Of a DNA stretch of 41,653 nucleotides, positions 22,472-34,490 are shown one piece after another (the first letter of the stretch is position 1; every line of letters begins with the position of its first letter). The DNA is taken from contig CAXKVR010000570.1 of the NCBI GenBank assembly GCA_964058845.1, positions 1 through 41,653 of the forward strand, written 5' to 3'. The DNA comes from Carex sylvatica (taxonomy: Eukaryota > Streptophyta > Magnoliopsida > Poales > Cyperaceae). The notes under the pieces are model-generated. The model searched no databases. It was not told the DNA's origin and saw nothing but the letters and a program-made list of their open reading frames with translations. The position numbers were made by a program, and so were the translations under genes.

Positions 22472-22924
22472 TGACTTTTTTATTAATAGAAAATAAATAA
22501 ATAAAATATCGGAATAGGGGATCATTTTTGGGTTTTTTCGAAATATAAGTAGACCGGGATCAATTATCTTGGACGGGACTAATTATTCAGTCCGTCTTAA
22601 TACACCTTAACCACCCACCTGCTAAGCTTAGTGGAGAGGAAAAAAAAAGAGGAGGACGGTACAATAATTCTCGTCTGGGGTTAAAAAAAAAAAAAAAAAA
22701 AAATCTACAAACGGATTTGTTTATACCGTCCGGTACCCTATTCCATTTCCACCACTTCTTATAAAAATGCAAAGAAAATAAATTTGGAACTAAGACTTGC
22801 ACTTGGATCAATGTATGTTTTGTCGTTACCACTTCTTTGTTATTTTTTACATCTGTGAGCATATAAGCATATATATTGGCATGTAAACAGGAATTAACAT
22901 GCATAATGTCAATTAATATATAAG

Positions 22925-23330
22925 GGAACTTGCTAGCATGCTATGCGTAGCATAGAGGGTCTCCGTGCAATGACTCAATATTTGACTTTTCAAAATCTTA
23001 ACGGTCGATCCGAACCGTTCATCTTGTTCTCCATATTAATATGTGTTTGGAGACCAAATTTTACATTTTTTGGAATTTTTTTACTATTTTTTTAAATTTA
23101 TTGAAAATTGTTATTTTTTTATGGTCTAGATTTGCTGAAAACAGCGATTTTCAATAAATCTAAAAAAATAATAAACAAATTCCAAAAAATATAAAATTTA
23201 GTCTCCAAATACATATTAATATGCAGAACAAGATGAACGGTTCGGATCAACCGTTAGAATTTTAAAAAGTCGAATATTGAGTCGTTGCACGGAGGCCCTC
23301 TATGCTACGCATAGCATGCTAGCATATTCC
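22925..23330. mobile_element. foldback MITE, family 3, copy nested in Mutator-type element
   Basis: Ends GGAACTTGCTAGCATGC and, as complement of the right end, GGAATATGCTAGCATGC. Arms and centre match 9434-9839 block for block, including CTTAACGGTCGATCCGAACC and GGAGACCAAATTTTACATTT. Confidence 0.88.
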
Positions 23331-23394
23331 TATATGATCCTCTATTTGACTCATTGAGCCGCGGACGGGATAATTTCTGGGATATGATAATAGT

Positions 23395-24410
23395 ATTCGC
23401 GCTACAGTACCTGTAGGGGGGACCACCGAAAATTAAATGTTAAAATATAACTTCTTGTGGAGATTGCAAAAACTGCACAATTCGAATTTTTCTTTTCTGA
23501 AGTATTAATACCTATGAACGGAAGTATTTATACATATGTACAAAAGTATTTATACTTATGATGTGAACAATTATTTATTGCGTGGATTATGTAGCTCCAA
23601 GATAACAATACCCGCGCTATAGTACTCGCAATATACCCGCGCTACAGTATCCGTGCTACAGTATCTGAGGACTACCGAAAATTAAATGCATAAATGTAAC
23701 TTCTTACGGGGATTACAAAAACTTCACAATTTGAATTTTTTTCTAAAGTATTAATATTTATGCAATTTTCTCTTTCAAATGAGATCTATGATGATGTACT
23801 TTCAGGCTCGTTGTCACGCAAGTGTTTATACCTCGCCGTACAAGTATTTATACCTACACTTGCAAGTATTTTTTAAATATGACACTGAAAGTATTTATAC
23901 TTATACACTGAAGTATTTATACCTATGAGGTCAACTATGTTTGTTCGAGAAAAGTTGACGCGGGAATAATTAAGAAACTCAAAAATAGATTATCATAACA
24001 AGTTACGCATCAAAGTATTAACATCTTACCTTTTTAAGTGCTAATATCTTATCTTGTAAGTATTTATATCTACGAAGGTATAAATATCTAAGTATTTTTT
24101 ACATATGACACATAAAGTATTAATATCTAAGAATTGAAAGTATTTATATCTATGCACTGAGATATTTATTTTTATGAGATCAATAATTTTTGTTAGAGAA
24201 AGGTTGACGTGGAATTAGTGCCGGGACTTTGAAAGGGGAACCATATAATTAGTGGGGACCATAGAGAAAGAGTGCTGCTGAATTTTAGAATAATAATTAG
24301 TTGAGACTATTTAATATCTTTTTAGAATAATAATTAGTGGACACAATATTTTTTTAAGTCCGGATACTGTAGTGCGGGTACAGTGCAGGTACTGTAGCGC
24401 AGGTACAGAA
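23395..24410. repeat. degenerate arrays of two short motifs
   Basis: About fifteen copies of a motif near AAGTATTTATACCTATG are scattered from about 23504 to 24180, spaced some 20 bases apart in clusters. A second motif, CCGCGCTACAGTAYCYG, occurs at about 23396, 23608, 23630 and 23647 on the plus strand and on the minus strand near 24364-24407. A block starting ACCGAAAATTAAATG is directly repeated at about 23427 and 23675. No coding sequence. Confidence 0.75.
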
Positions 24411-24611
24411 ATAATTATTCGATAATTCCTACCGTCCCGTTCAATTAACGTTGGCATAAGATTAGCAGCTGGATAAACCGGACGGGATAATTAGTCCCGT
24501 TCCTTGGACTGGATAATTGATCCCGATCTACCTATATCTCGATAAAACTCAGAAACGATCCCCTATTTTGATATTTTTTTTAATTTATTTTCTATTAATA
24601 AAAAAAATCGG

Positions 24612-25391
24612 TAGTAGCAAGCGGCTGAAATTGTTTTTTACTCATTTAACGCTACTTACTACATGTACGTTTGGGTGACACAAGAATAACGTTAATCCAG
24701 AAATAACTACTATTATTAGCAAGTTATTCTCACTATTTCACGTTTGAGTGAAAAAAACGTTATTCTCAACACAAGAAATAGCTCGAATTAGCTGCTATTT
24801 TGCTATTCCTATAAAATGTTAAATTAGTGGCTATTCCGAATTTAAAGTTAGCCAGCTATTCGGAGCTTATTTTTTGTTCATCCAAACGCACCCTAGTACA
24901 AGTGAAGCGAAATGCGTGGGGCCACCATCAGCCCAAATTCATTCTTATTTCTGTATAGATTCTGACTGTTCGATTAGAATCTGCACGAATATTAAAGGGT
25001 CCTGTGCATTATATCTTGAGCTGGATTTTCCCAGATTCTGATCAAACGGTTCATAACTAAAGAGAAATATTCTGTTCCTTAGAGGATATGTATTCCCTCG
25101 AGACCTACTTCTGCCTCCTCTATTTGGATCATATGCAGCAGTATCTTACCCACACAATAGTGAAGTTTTATTATCCAACGTCACTTGTTATCATCCGCTA
25201 TATATTTACCGACACACTCTAATCTACATAAGATCACAAACAATGATCGTTAAATATCAGAAAAAGGAAATCGAAAAAGAAAGACAGAGCAAAGAAAGAA
25301 TAGTAGCTGTGGTAAAAATGGGAACTTTAGTCTCTTCTCCTTTACAAAGTCTCTACACAACAATTCTCCTTACCTAATCCTCCTCTGCTTA
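24612..25391. other. upstream region of the first At5g23160-like gene
   Basis: 24668-24895 may be another small MITE: the left side has ACGTTTGGGTGACA and the right side TCATCCAAACGCACCCTA, a common plant MITE end. 24955-25110 carries the dispersed TTCTGATCAAACGGTTC and TTAGAGGATATGTA sequence also seen at 15728-15830. The remaining 280 bases are the likely promoter. Confidence 0.5.
25199..25205 (+). promoter_or_regulatory. possible TATA box of the first At5g23160-like gene
   Basis: TATATAT lies about 190 bases before the start codon in a less AT-biased stretch, which would give a leader of roughly 160 bases. Unverified. Confidence 0.35.
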
Positions 25392-28300
25392 ATGGATTGC
25401 GAAGAAGAGAGATCAAACTCAAACTGTGAGAGGAAGAGAAGAAGAAGAGGCTTTTGGGCTGTTCTCTCATGCTTCGGCGGCGATGTTGATCAGAAGAGGC
25501 TTGCGGTGGTCCCGGTGGAAACCTCGGGTGGCGAGTCTGATCAGAATAGTAGTTGCGGAGATGCGCTTGGAGGAAAGAAAGAGAGAAAGAAGGAGATGAA
25601 TTGTCGCAAAAGTTTCAAGGTACCATTTTTAACCTTCTGATTTCTTAACTTCTAAACAACTCTCCTTAATCCAATGCTTAATTAAGAAGGAGATAAATTG
25701 TCGCTGTTTTGCTACTTGAAAGTGTAAAAGAAAACATGTTAAAAGTAATTTATTGAGATAAATGAGAATTAATTTTACCAAATTTGGAATTAAATTTCGA
25801 TTTTCTTTTTTCTTTCTATATATATTTTTCCTGTAGTATACTAACCATGAAAGGGTAAATGGATAACATGAACTTAGCATACTTCCTTCCATTTTTGGGA
25901 ATTATCATATGCATAATTTTTGGTTGTTTTTCTTGAGTTGTATGATTTCTCTTTTAGGCATTTTTATACTTTCAAGGTTACTAAATGATACTAATTATAA
26001 TATCTTTTCCTGAATTAAATTGGGTTGCGTGCTAACAGAATTAATTTTAAAACCCTTTTCTAAAAATAAAGAGAGATTCGACAACAACACTTCTTATAGC
26101 ATTTCTTATCGGTATTTTAAATATATTCATATTTTTCTCATGATTTTTTTTACTCTTGATGATAAAAATTAATTATTATTTACATTATTAAGAATAAAAG
26201 TCCGAAATGCATATTTTTTCTTACCTGTTCGGTAAATCTTTAACTTAAACTTGTAATTATTTATAAAATAAAAATATAAACACTCTACATAGTAGGTATA
26301 AATATATTATAATTTTGAAATAAATAATTATAAGGTGCAGATAAGAGGTACATAATGTGCTCTATATAAATAAATTTTCAAGAAAAAATGTTGTCAAATA
26401 TAATCGTAACCTTACATGATCATGTCCCTTAAAAAAAGACAGTTTTTGAATGACATAAAGGTAGTTAAAAAAAAAGAGTTATAACATGTGCATTATTTAG
26501 GAGGTCGAATTAGGTGTACAATTAGCAAAACTTTTAGCATGGTTTGTTTACCTACGTGTTCTAGACAAATCCTATAAACTGAAGACAAGCTAGTAAGCTA
26601 ACCCACTAGAATTAGCAATGATTGTTAACCATTTTTTCTATCCTTAGATATTAAGGAAATGTGATTTTCTGCACCCACTTCCTTGTGTTATAATATGTTG
26701 CATGAAGTATAAAGAATTTAGAAAAGGCAATTTTGTCTCTTTCATTTTCTGTTTGGCATCTAAAAAGAAAAAGGTACTACTAAATAGCCGACAAATATAT
26801 GTCTCATCTATATTAGCATAGTTGCATTTTATGGTAAATAATACTGCAACAAATTTGGTCTTTCAATTATAGTGACAAATGAATAATTTGAATTCAGTTC
26901 GGTGGAATTAAAAATTCGTGATTTGAAAATAATTCGAGAATAATTCGGTACCACAAGGAAGCAAAAAAAAAAAAATCCTAAAAATAATTAAAAAATCACA
27001 TTTTTTTTGCGAATAATTTGTGATTCACGTTTTATTTGCAAATAAAACGTATAATACGTTTTTTTACGTTTTATTTTTTGCTCGGTTTGTGAACATAAAA
27101 AAATTGAATTATAGCAAATTATTCCCGAGTTATTCGCGAGTTTCAATACTTACTCCGATATCACCCTTCCAACACGAGGAGCCGCACGGTGATGTGCCAC
27201 AGAAAAGCTCTGCAGTCAAATTTGGTCTACTTAGCGGGTTTGGAACTTATTCGGGCATAGAACCCTATGCCCGCGAAAAGGTGGAGTCAGTCAAGCGGTC
27301 AATTTTTGACAAAAGAAGTTGCAAAACCTCCAAATAAGTCAAGCCTAATTCATTACGCAGGAAGGAAGGATGGAACAAAAAAACAGAAAAAGGGAAATTC
27401 GGAAGGATAGAACCAAAAAAAGAATAAGGAAAAACTTCATATACGCAGGAAGGTTCTGCGGGTCCCACCCCTTATTCTTCTGATATTTTAGTTTTATTGT
27501 CTCTGCTCCATTCTCAACAGAACTGGAGGCATCCTTGGGCATATTTTTTAGTTGTTTTGAGTGATGAAAAAATTTCTATATGTTTTCAAATTTTGTCAAT
27601 TAGAGTTTGAGTCTATAATATTTCAGAATATTTATTTTAATAATTTAGGCCATATTTAGTCGTAGCACAAGTCATGTGTCTTATTATGTACTGTCAAATA
27701 TGAATAAATTGTGATAAAATAGTAAAGCATAAGAAATCACTTATACCGTTATAAATTAATCCACCTATTTAGATTGCATAACTTATGCCACGTCTCTCTT
27801 CTTAATTTAATCCACATATTCACATTTAATCCATGACTTAATTTTAACTCACAACAAAACAAGAATATCTTATACCGTCATAAATTAAAATAATCAATTT
27901 ATGCCGTCATAACTTTAACCCACAATCAAACATGATCTTATTAGAGTAGCTTTATTCTTCTATGACATGTTATTATCTCTTTCGTAGATAATAATATTTT
28001 GCATTTAATTAAATCGAAATTATCACATGTCAATTAAAATTATTCAAATCAAATAATCAAATGCTTTTTTTCCAAGAAGCAAAATTTCACTCTCATAATT
28101 TCATCATCATTTCCCTTTCCATTTGCAATGGTTGATGAATAATTGAGTTGAATAGTATTCTAAAATATATTCAAGTATCATGTTGTTGTTTCCACAGAGT
28201 CACTTTCATAGATAAACTGCTCATTAGTTAATACTGTTAAATTATAGTAGTTGACCCATTGATGCTTCTTTAATTAAATTAATTAATTGCACCTGTCATT

Positions 28301-28835
28301 TTACACATGTCTATTTTCTTATCAGGACAAGAGCAAGGGAAACAATGCCCCAACTAAACCGCAATCAATCCAAGAAATAACAATAGTGCACCATGTGGCA
28401 TCTAATCTGAAAATCAAAACAGAACCTGCTCCATTATATCGGATACTTGACCCAGTTCAAACACAGACCCAAACCCGCACGAGCCATCCAGGTTCACCCG
28501 AACCCGTTAATCAACCAACTTTGAGAGAAGTTCATGAAGAAAGCTTGATGAAAAATGGATATGGCCCTTGGATGGGGCTCTTTGTGCTAACATTAGCACT
28601 TGCTTTGATGGTTTTAGGTGGTTTGACAGTAGGCGTGATTTGCATGTGCGTCTGGTTTAGTGTTTTGTATAAGTTAGGACCTGGTACGCTACCTGAACAG
28701 CATGGTACCATTAAGAAGAAACCGGAAGAGATTGATGTAAGCTCAGAGGAGTATAAAAAAATGGTGGTGCTTCGAGGGTTCTTGGAGCGTGATAAATGCA
28801 AATCGATGAAAGAGACGATAGGAGATGGTGTTTAG
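25392..28835 (+). CDS. At5g23160-like protein A, basic N-terminus and C-terminal membrane hairpin
   Basis: Two exons, 25392-25619 and 28326-28835, join in phase 0 (AAG|GTACCA ... TTATCAG|GAC) to 245 residues. Exon 1 is short, basic and Cys-bearing (RKRRRRGFWAVLSCFG), a possible membrane-proximal or lipidated segment. Exon 2 has a polar, proline- and threonine-rich middle and a hydrophobic stretch at about 157-192 long enough for one or two membrane passes. The tail is charged (KKKPEEIDVSSEEYKKM). Function is unknown. The same architecture and intron phase occur in the next gene, and both exon 2 products begin with Asp and then SKG. The 2.7-kb intron seems to have grown by repeat insertion. 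Family assignment rests on recalled similarity and on neighbouring CYP86B1 and ClpP2. Confidence 0.72.
25620..28325 (+). other. long intron of At5g23160-like gene A
   Basis: GT-AG borders and a pyrimidine-rich acceptor (TGTCTATTTTCTTATCAG). The contents are AT-rich. Near 27030-27085 there is a palindromic stretch around GCAAATAAAACGT and ACGTTTTATTT. At 27160-27545 there is a less AT-rich patch, with TACGCAGGAAGG repeated at about 27352 and 27441. I find no convincing extra exon. Confidence 0.55.
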
Positions 28836-29832
28836 TTTTTATTTTTTGCAGATAGCTTTGATTGTTTTTTTTTTTCATTTTTTCCCTTTTATGTCAAATT
28901 GTCATGTGCCTTCTCCGATATGGATATATAGATGTTAATATAGAAATTTCATCTAAGAGCTATGAACCAGACCAGACAATTTTGAGAATTGCTGTATATA
29001 GAATTCTGATTTTGAAGCTCAGTGTTTTTAGGGATCAATTTGATATAGGTATATAAATAATTGATGATATTTTGTACATGTTTTGTTGTTAGCTGAATGA
29101 TTCAAATGTTCTGACAGTATGGTGTTTGGGGTTTTAAGGGTCAAATGGCAAAGCTGTTTATTGATAAATTCCAAACATAATGAATATATAATAAGCTCTC
29201 CCTATGATTCAAAAGAATTTTAAATTTCATTGTAATTTTTGCTCACTTCAATAAAACGCTACAGTATGTCGTCTCTATAAATAAAGTATTTGTTTAATTA
29301 AAGTAAGATATATCTTGTTGAATATTTTTTTTTTTATCAAATTCTGCTCTGCTATATTAAATTTTGGTTCCGCCCCTGCTTGCATACTATAAGATGTGAT
29401 TTGCCTGGTAACTGCTGTAATAATCCATATATTATAGTGTCTGAATTAGATATAAGCATTGCATGTACAATTAATTTGAGGTAACAATAGTTTTTAATCT
29501 ATATATACTGGTATATTCAAGAACAAAAGCTGTCCCTTTTTTTTAAAGAAAAATGAATTAAAAGATGACTTGAAAGCTTCTAATCGCTCAAATTAAGACA
29601 ACTGGTACCTAGTTGTAAAATAAAGTGGTATCCACATAGCCTATTTTTTTCTTTAAAAAAAAAAGAACCAACCCAAAAAGCCAATCCCCTTTAATATGCA
29701 ATCTTTTTTGTGTAACTTGTCAAAGATGATTTGGTATACTTTGTGCTCTCCAACTAACCTAATCCTTCTTAGCTATTGCTTTCCTCATAAGTTTCTCTCT
29801 CATAAAGAATTCAATCTTCTTTCCAACTCACT
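28836..29832. other. intergenic region between the At5g23160-like pair
   Basis: About 1 kb with the 3' end of gene A and the promoter of gene B. A TTTTGGTTCCGCCCCTGC sequence near 29362 resembles one end of a hAT-type MITE, but no partner end is visible. Confidence 0.5.
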
Positions 29833-31508
29833 ATGCCTTTAAAGAGAAAAAACACTGCCACCAAGTCTTCATCTTCTTGCTTGAACCTCCTCTCATGTTT
29901 CCGGCACTCGCGAGTCGATGAACCAGAAGACAATTTGCATGCAAGTGCAGTTACAGAGCATAAGAACAAGTTGCGGTTGCCTTGTCTCCCTTGGCCAAAG
30001 TTTAGAAGGAAGAAAAAGAAAATGAAAAAAACCATCCCTTTTGATCTCCAATGTGCTACATCTTCTTTATCCTTTATTCCTTCTTCTAACAGCACCACTT
30101 CTACGCCTAAGGTAATAACCAAATCCCAAGCAATTCTCTCTTTTTTTTGAAAAAACAACATAAATGCCCGTCCATTAATAGAAAAGAGTTTTACAAAGAA
30201 CAGAACTGAATGGGAAAAAGGAAAACAGAACTACCCCAGAAACCCAATTACCTATAGGTCCAAGCAATTCTCTCTTATTATTTTTTCTTTTCAAATATAT
30301 GAATTTCGAACATGCAATCTAATAGTTTTCAAATTTTTTTTTTAAAAAGACATGAAACTTATTAGTATTACCATACAAAAAAGTAATATACCATGTTATA
30401 TTGATGTGAGATAACAAAATGAATTTTGTTTCAGACAGTACACATTATTGTGGAGGGAACATGTAAAATAGTAAAGCACCAAGTGTTGTATATAGATAAA
30501 AAAAAAAAATGCAATTAATTGCCCACAATGTACACATTTGAAGAAAATCTGAAAGATTATTATGTGTTTTGCTTTTAGAGATTAGCTTCTAATACAACTT
30601 AATTATGCTCCACAATGTGGGCCCCACAAATGGGTTATTTGTGATTGACCTGCTGCTGTTTGAATAAGTCTCACTGGTTGTCAAGAGACTGGTATATATA
30701 TTTCAGTGCGCTTTGCACGTTAAACAGTTTTTAATTATTATGCGGTCTTTCTCTAGATACTGCTGTGCTGTATATGATCATTTCTAAATTATTATTATTT
30801 AGGAATTGGAGGAGAACCCGCACGATCTCAAATAAAAGAAGCATTTACAGTTTAATTTTGCATAACAAAACGATTAGTGATTAAATGGACCAGGTCAACT
30901 AGTTAATAATAATATGATATAGTGGTAAATAGATGAAAAATAAGGATATCATTATAATTTCTATTATAATATGTAAAATATATGCAAATAAAAAATCTAT
31001 CTCACAGTGCTTAATTATTAGTTGTAAATATATGTAAATTATTAAATTTTGAATTAAATAAAGATAAATATTGCTCGAAAATTACCTCATAATTTTTCTT
31101 TTATTCATATTCTTCCAGGATGGAAATAGTAAAGGGTGGTGCAGACGAAAGCAAAAGGTACCAAATGAAGCTCAACCCACTGGAAGCGCCGCGCCCTCTC
31201 GTACCGCATCAGTGGTATCAATGGATCGAATTGCACAATGCCAGCCCAGCCCATCCCGGCCCAATAACCAAACCCTCCAATCTGACCTGTTCCGGCATGC
31301 CATTTACCGTACCGCAACAAACCACATTGTTAATCGAATTGGCAACCGGAGGCTCCGGTTAGGAGCCGGTTTGTGGGTCATGGTTACAAGTCTAGGCGTA
31401 ATGCTTGTCTTTGGCCGTACCGGTGCAGTTCTCTTTCTCAGCTCATGTTGGTACATTGTACCAATGGTGATCGACGCGGTGTTGTCGAGCGAAAGACAGG
31501 GCAATTGA
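29833..31508 (+). CDS. At5g23160-like protein B, tandem relative
   Basis: Two exons, 29833-30111 and 31119-31508, join in phase 0 (CCTAAG|GTAATA ... TTCCAG|GAT) to 222 residues. Exon 1 starts with a basic, Ser/Cys-rich stretch (SSSSCLNLLSCF) and has a second Cys/Pro/Lys patch (LPCLPWPKFRRKKKK). Exon 2 starts DGNSKGWCRRK, parallel to DKSKG in gene A. The C-terminus has two hydrophobic segments, about 175-191 and 195-212, separated by GRTG: a likely membrane hairpin. Function is unknown. Sequence between A and B has diverged widely outside the exon edges and the Cys-Phe motif, so duplication, if that is the origin, is old. Antisense frames across both exons are shadows. Confidence 0.72.
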
Positions 31509-32071
31509 TTTCAATATTTGAGGAGTTAATTCTTTTACAATGATTGTATATTAAGCCTTCATTGAGTAGGGCACAATTTTTTTTTTCTTTGCATTCTTTT
31601 ATTCTTTTTTTTTTGTGCAAGAATTTTGATGCATCGGATATAATGAATCCTATACAATTTTAAGTTTGTACATAATTCATCATTTCCGCATTAAAAATTT
31701 ACTAGTAAAGTACCCGCACTATGCAGCATGAAATTATTTAATTCAAATATAACATATTGTTTTTTTTTTTTTGTTTCTTAATTTAATACAAAGAAACCAT
31801 TACAGATAACCTCCTGAATCAAATAAAAAGATAATGACAATGCATATATTAGAACAAAATCGAATTGTTGGAGAAAAGTTTATTTGTACTCGTAATGTTG
31901 AACACATCTGGCTCTATTTGACTTTCTTTTCGTGCTTTTACCACACATTTGGAAAGCATAATGAATTAATGATACATTTCGGGTCCTTTCTACATTTTGG
32001 GTCCATGGACGTGGGTTTTGTTCTTGTAACAAATTAAGAAACATTCCGAAAAGCAAGCATTACTTCGTGGA
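31509..32071. other. 3' region of gene B and AT-rich spacer
   Basis: No gene seen. The frame at 31834-32037 has no familiar motif. Confidence 0.5.
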
Positions 32072-32474
32072 GCTTGACTGCTCTACTTACACAAGTATAT
32101 GTTATTTTTCTGATTTAAAAATTCAAAAAATCGATCTGAACCTTTAGATGTGATTCATATATTGAAACGTGATTGGAGACCAAATTTTATATTTTTCTGA
32201 ATTTTTTTAATATTTATTAAGTCACTTTGAAAATCGCTGATTCAACAGTAGCTTAACAAAATAGTAAAATCAGAAACCACCGTTGGATTAGCGATTTTCA
32301 AAGTGGCTTAATAAATAGTAAAAAAATTCAGAAAAATATAAAATTTGGTTTCCAAGCACATTTCAATATAGAGATCACATCTAACGGTTCAGATCGACTT
32401 TTTGGATTTTCAAATCAAAAAAATAACTTATAAGCATATACCCTCATATACTTGTGTAAGTAGAGTAGCCAACC
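32072..32474. mobile_element. foldback MITE, family 1, third copy
   Basis: The left end GCTTGACTGCTCTACTTACA and the complement of the right end, GGTTGGCTACTCTACTTACA, extend to arms with CGATCTGAACC and GGAGACCAAATTTTATATTT, and to the loop AACAGTAGCTTAACAAAATA. It lacks the 26-base palindrome arrays of the 8519-9017 copy. Confidence 0.86.
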
Positions 32475-33857
32475 TCTTACTTTGTGCACCGTTCACAACC
32501 TGGTTTACACTACATTCTTTTCTAGAATTCTTTCTTAGGAAAAAAAGAAAAAAAACTAAAGCAGCAAGGCCTATTAATTAGTAAGACTCCGTTCTTCTAA
32601 TAATGACGTAAATCTTGTAATTGGGGGTGTTTCCGTGTTTGGTACTCTCAAGTTTCAGCAACAAGGACGATCAATAAGAATAATAAATTTAATAATAATT
32701 CGTATTGTTGAGATAATATTATTTTTATATCTTTAGCATTTATTTAGTAATGTTGTATTATTATTTTTCATATTAAAGGTTTATCAGTTATATTGGAAAG
32801 CGGAAAACCTCACCATGCAATTAATAAAAACATTCTGGGTTGAACTTGACAAAATATTATGTAGTGCAAACACAAGCAGCCGGGAGAAAAAAATGTTTCT
32901 TTCAAATCGAATGATATCATTCAGTGCGGCAAATTCACAGTTGGCGAGTACCAATGGGCTATACTGTACCACCCAAAAGGCATAAGTAAATATCCATATG
33001 TTGACCCTTTAGATAATTGGATAGGATTCGATGTTGAACTACTGAGCAAAAACCAAAAGAAAATGTTAAGGTTCTCCTTTGTTTCAGTCTAGTAGATCAA
33101 AACGGGATAGCATCGAACCATAACACAATGAGCCTGGTTTGGACTTACCAGCAAACAAAGGAATAAGATGGGATTCGATAGTTTTATGAACATATATAGG
33201 CCGTTTAATTAAATCATGTTTTTTCAAGGATAACAGCTTTACAGTTGAGTGCAGTTTGCAAATCCTAGAGACATCCATAGAAGTGTCTGCATAGTTTCAC
33301 ACATAAATTAACTGATGCATCTGCAAGCTTTATGGTGAGCTGTTCATCAATTAACAAGAAGCTTTTGGAAATCGTTGACAGCAATAGGAGAACCTGAGAT
33401 GGTTAATTATGTATTGTTAATCTGTTTTCTTGTGTTTATTAAATATATATGTTGAAGTATTTTACAATATAGATGAAACTAGTTTTTTCATTTAAATAAT
33501 TATTAACATATATTGTTGTCTTTTCATCCTAATTAATTTTTGTAGTTTTTAATTGGATAGAAAATTGCTGTGCTTTCAAAGATATCAAAATTCAGCAAAC
33601 CAACACAGCTACATAAGAAAATTTTAGTGATGATTAACATTGTTTTTTACCAGTTAATTAAAAATAGTTAGAAATACAGATGTAAATGCACTCTAGTATG
33701 AATGAAATATGTTTTCCAAAAAAAGAAAACAAAAAGAAGAGTATGAATGAAATATTTTCCATTTGCAATAACAAAATTAAATGGAGTTAAAACTTTCAAA
33801 ATGGATTAAGTTATCAAAGATCCGATTTTATTTAACTAAAAAAATATTGTAGCCAGG
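32475..33857. other. AT-rich intergenic DNA
   Basis: No gene or recognisable element. Short minus-strand frames at 32784-32972 and 33084-33278 show no known motif. Confidence 0.5.
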
Positions 33858-33867
33858 CGTTATAAAT

Positions 33868-34075
33868 CCGATTTTTTTATTAATAGAAATTAAATAAATA
33901 AAATATCGGAATACGATACTGATTTTAATTTTTGTTGAAATAAAGGTAGAATGGGTTGTAATAATCCGTCCCATGGGACGGGACAAATTTTTCTGTCCGG
34001 TTTAATCTAACTAATCACCCCGATCTGATTAAGGAAAAAAAATATGGGACGAGAAGGGAGGACCCGTTCCGAAAA
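33868..34075. repeat. left TIR of the Mutator-like element
   Basis: Inverted partner of 36355-36575. It contains two nearby GGGACGGG-type blocks; (G/C)-rich segments beyond 34075 continue as a weaker local repeat to about 34160. Confidence 0.9.
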
Positions 34076-34490
34076 ACGAAAAACGAAAAAAAATGGGACG
34101 GGAAAGGAGGACCCGTCCCGAAAAGCAAAAAAAAAATGGGACGGGATAAGCCAACCCGTCCCATATGAATTTTTATCTCTGCACCTCTCCTTTTCCTTTC
34201 TCCTTTCCTTTCGCTGTCTGCCCCTCCTCCAAAAAAAAAAAAACGCTCTGTCGGCGCTAAAGTCCCTGTAGGACGGAACAATATAACCCGTTCGGATCTA
34301 CGACGCCCCTCCCCTCTCTTGCTCCTCTGTGCCGCCCCTCTCATCTACCGCTCCTCTCATCTCTCCATCAGGTATTTTTTTTATTTATATAAAATTAAAA
34401 TAAATTAGTATAGAAATTAATTACAATTTAATTTGCTAATTATAGTGAATTTTATTAGTTTGTTAATTGTATTTTAAAAGAATTGATAAA

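Larger units (their letters stand above)
22472..24611. mobile_element. non-autonomous Mutator-type inverted-repeat element with nested MITE
   Basis: The left arm (22472-22610) and the complement of the right arm (24611-24465) share TTTTTTATTAATAGAAAATA, ATAGGGGATC, GGGATCAATTATC and GGACGGGACTAATTA-like sequence. The same TIR type bounds the 33867-36575 element, which carries a Mutator transposase remnant. I see no clear 9-bp target duplication. A family 3 foldback element is nested at 22925-23330. No transposase is visible inside. Confidence 0.7.

Noticed and set aside
22472..24611. Nine-base target duplication at the edges of the second Mutator-type element
   Set aside because: Flanks (…CACCTCTAGC and TAGTAGCAAG…) do not match; only a short TAGC-like word is shared, so no duplication is claimed.
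27020..27337. Open frame inside the long intron of At5g23160-like gene A, possibly an extra exon
   Set aside because: No splice borders fit a phase-0 cassette, the flanks are repeat-like, and gene B has only two exons with the same phase.
34015..34344. Minus-strand frame of 109 codons in the left TIR of the Mutator-like element
   Set aside because: Built from the GGGACGGG and A-rich terminal repeat; no known motif and no matching frame in the right TIR.
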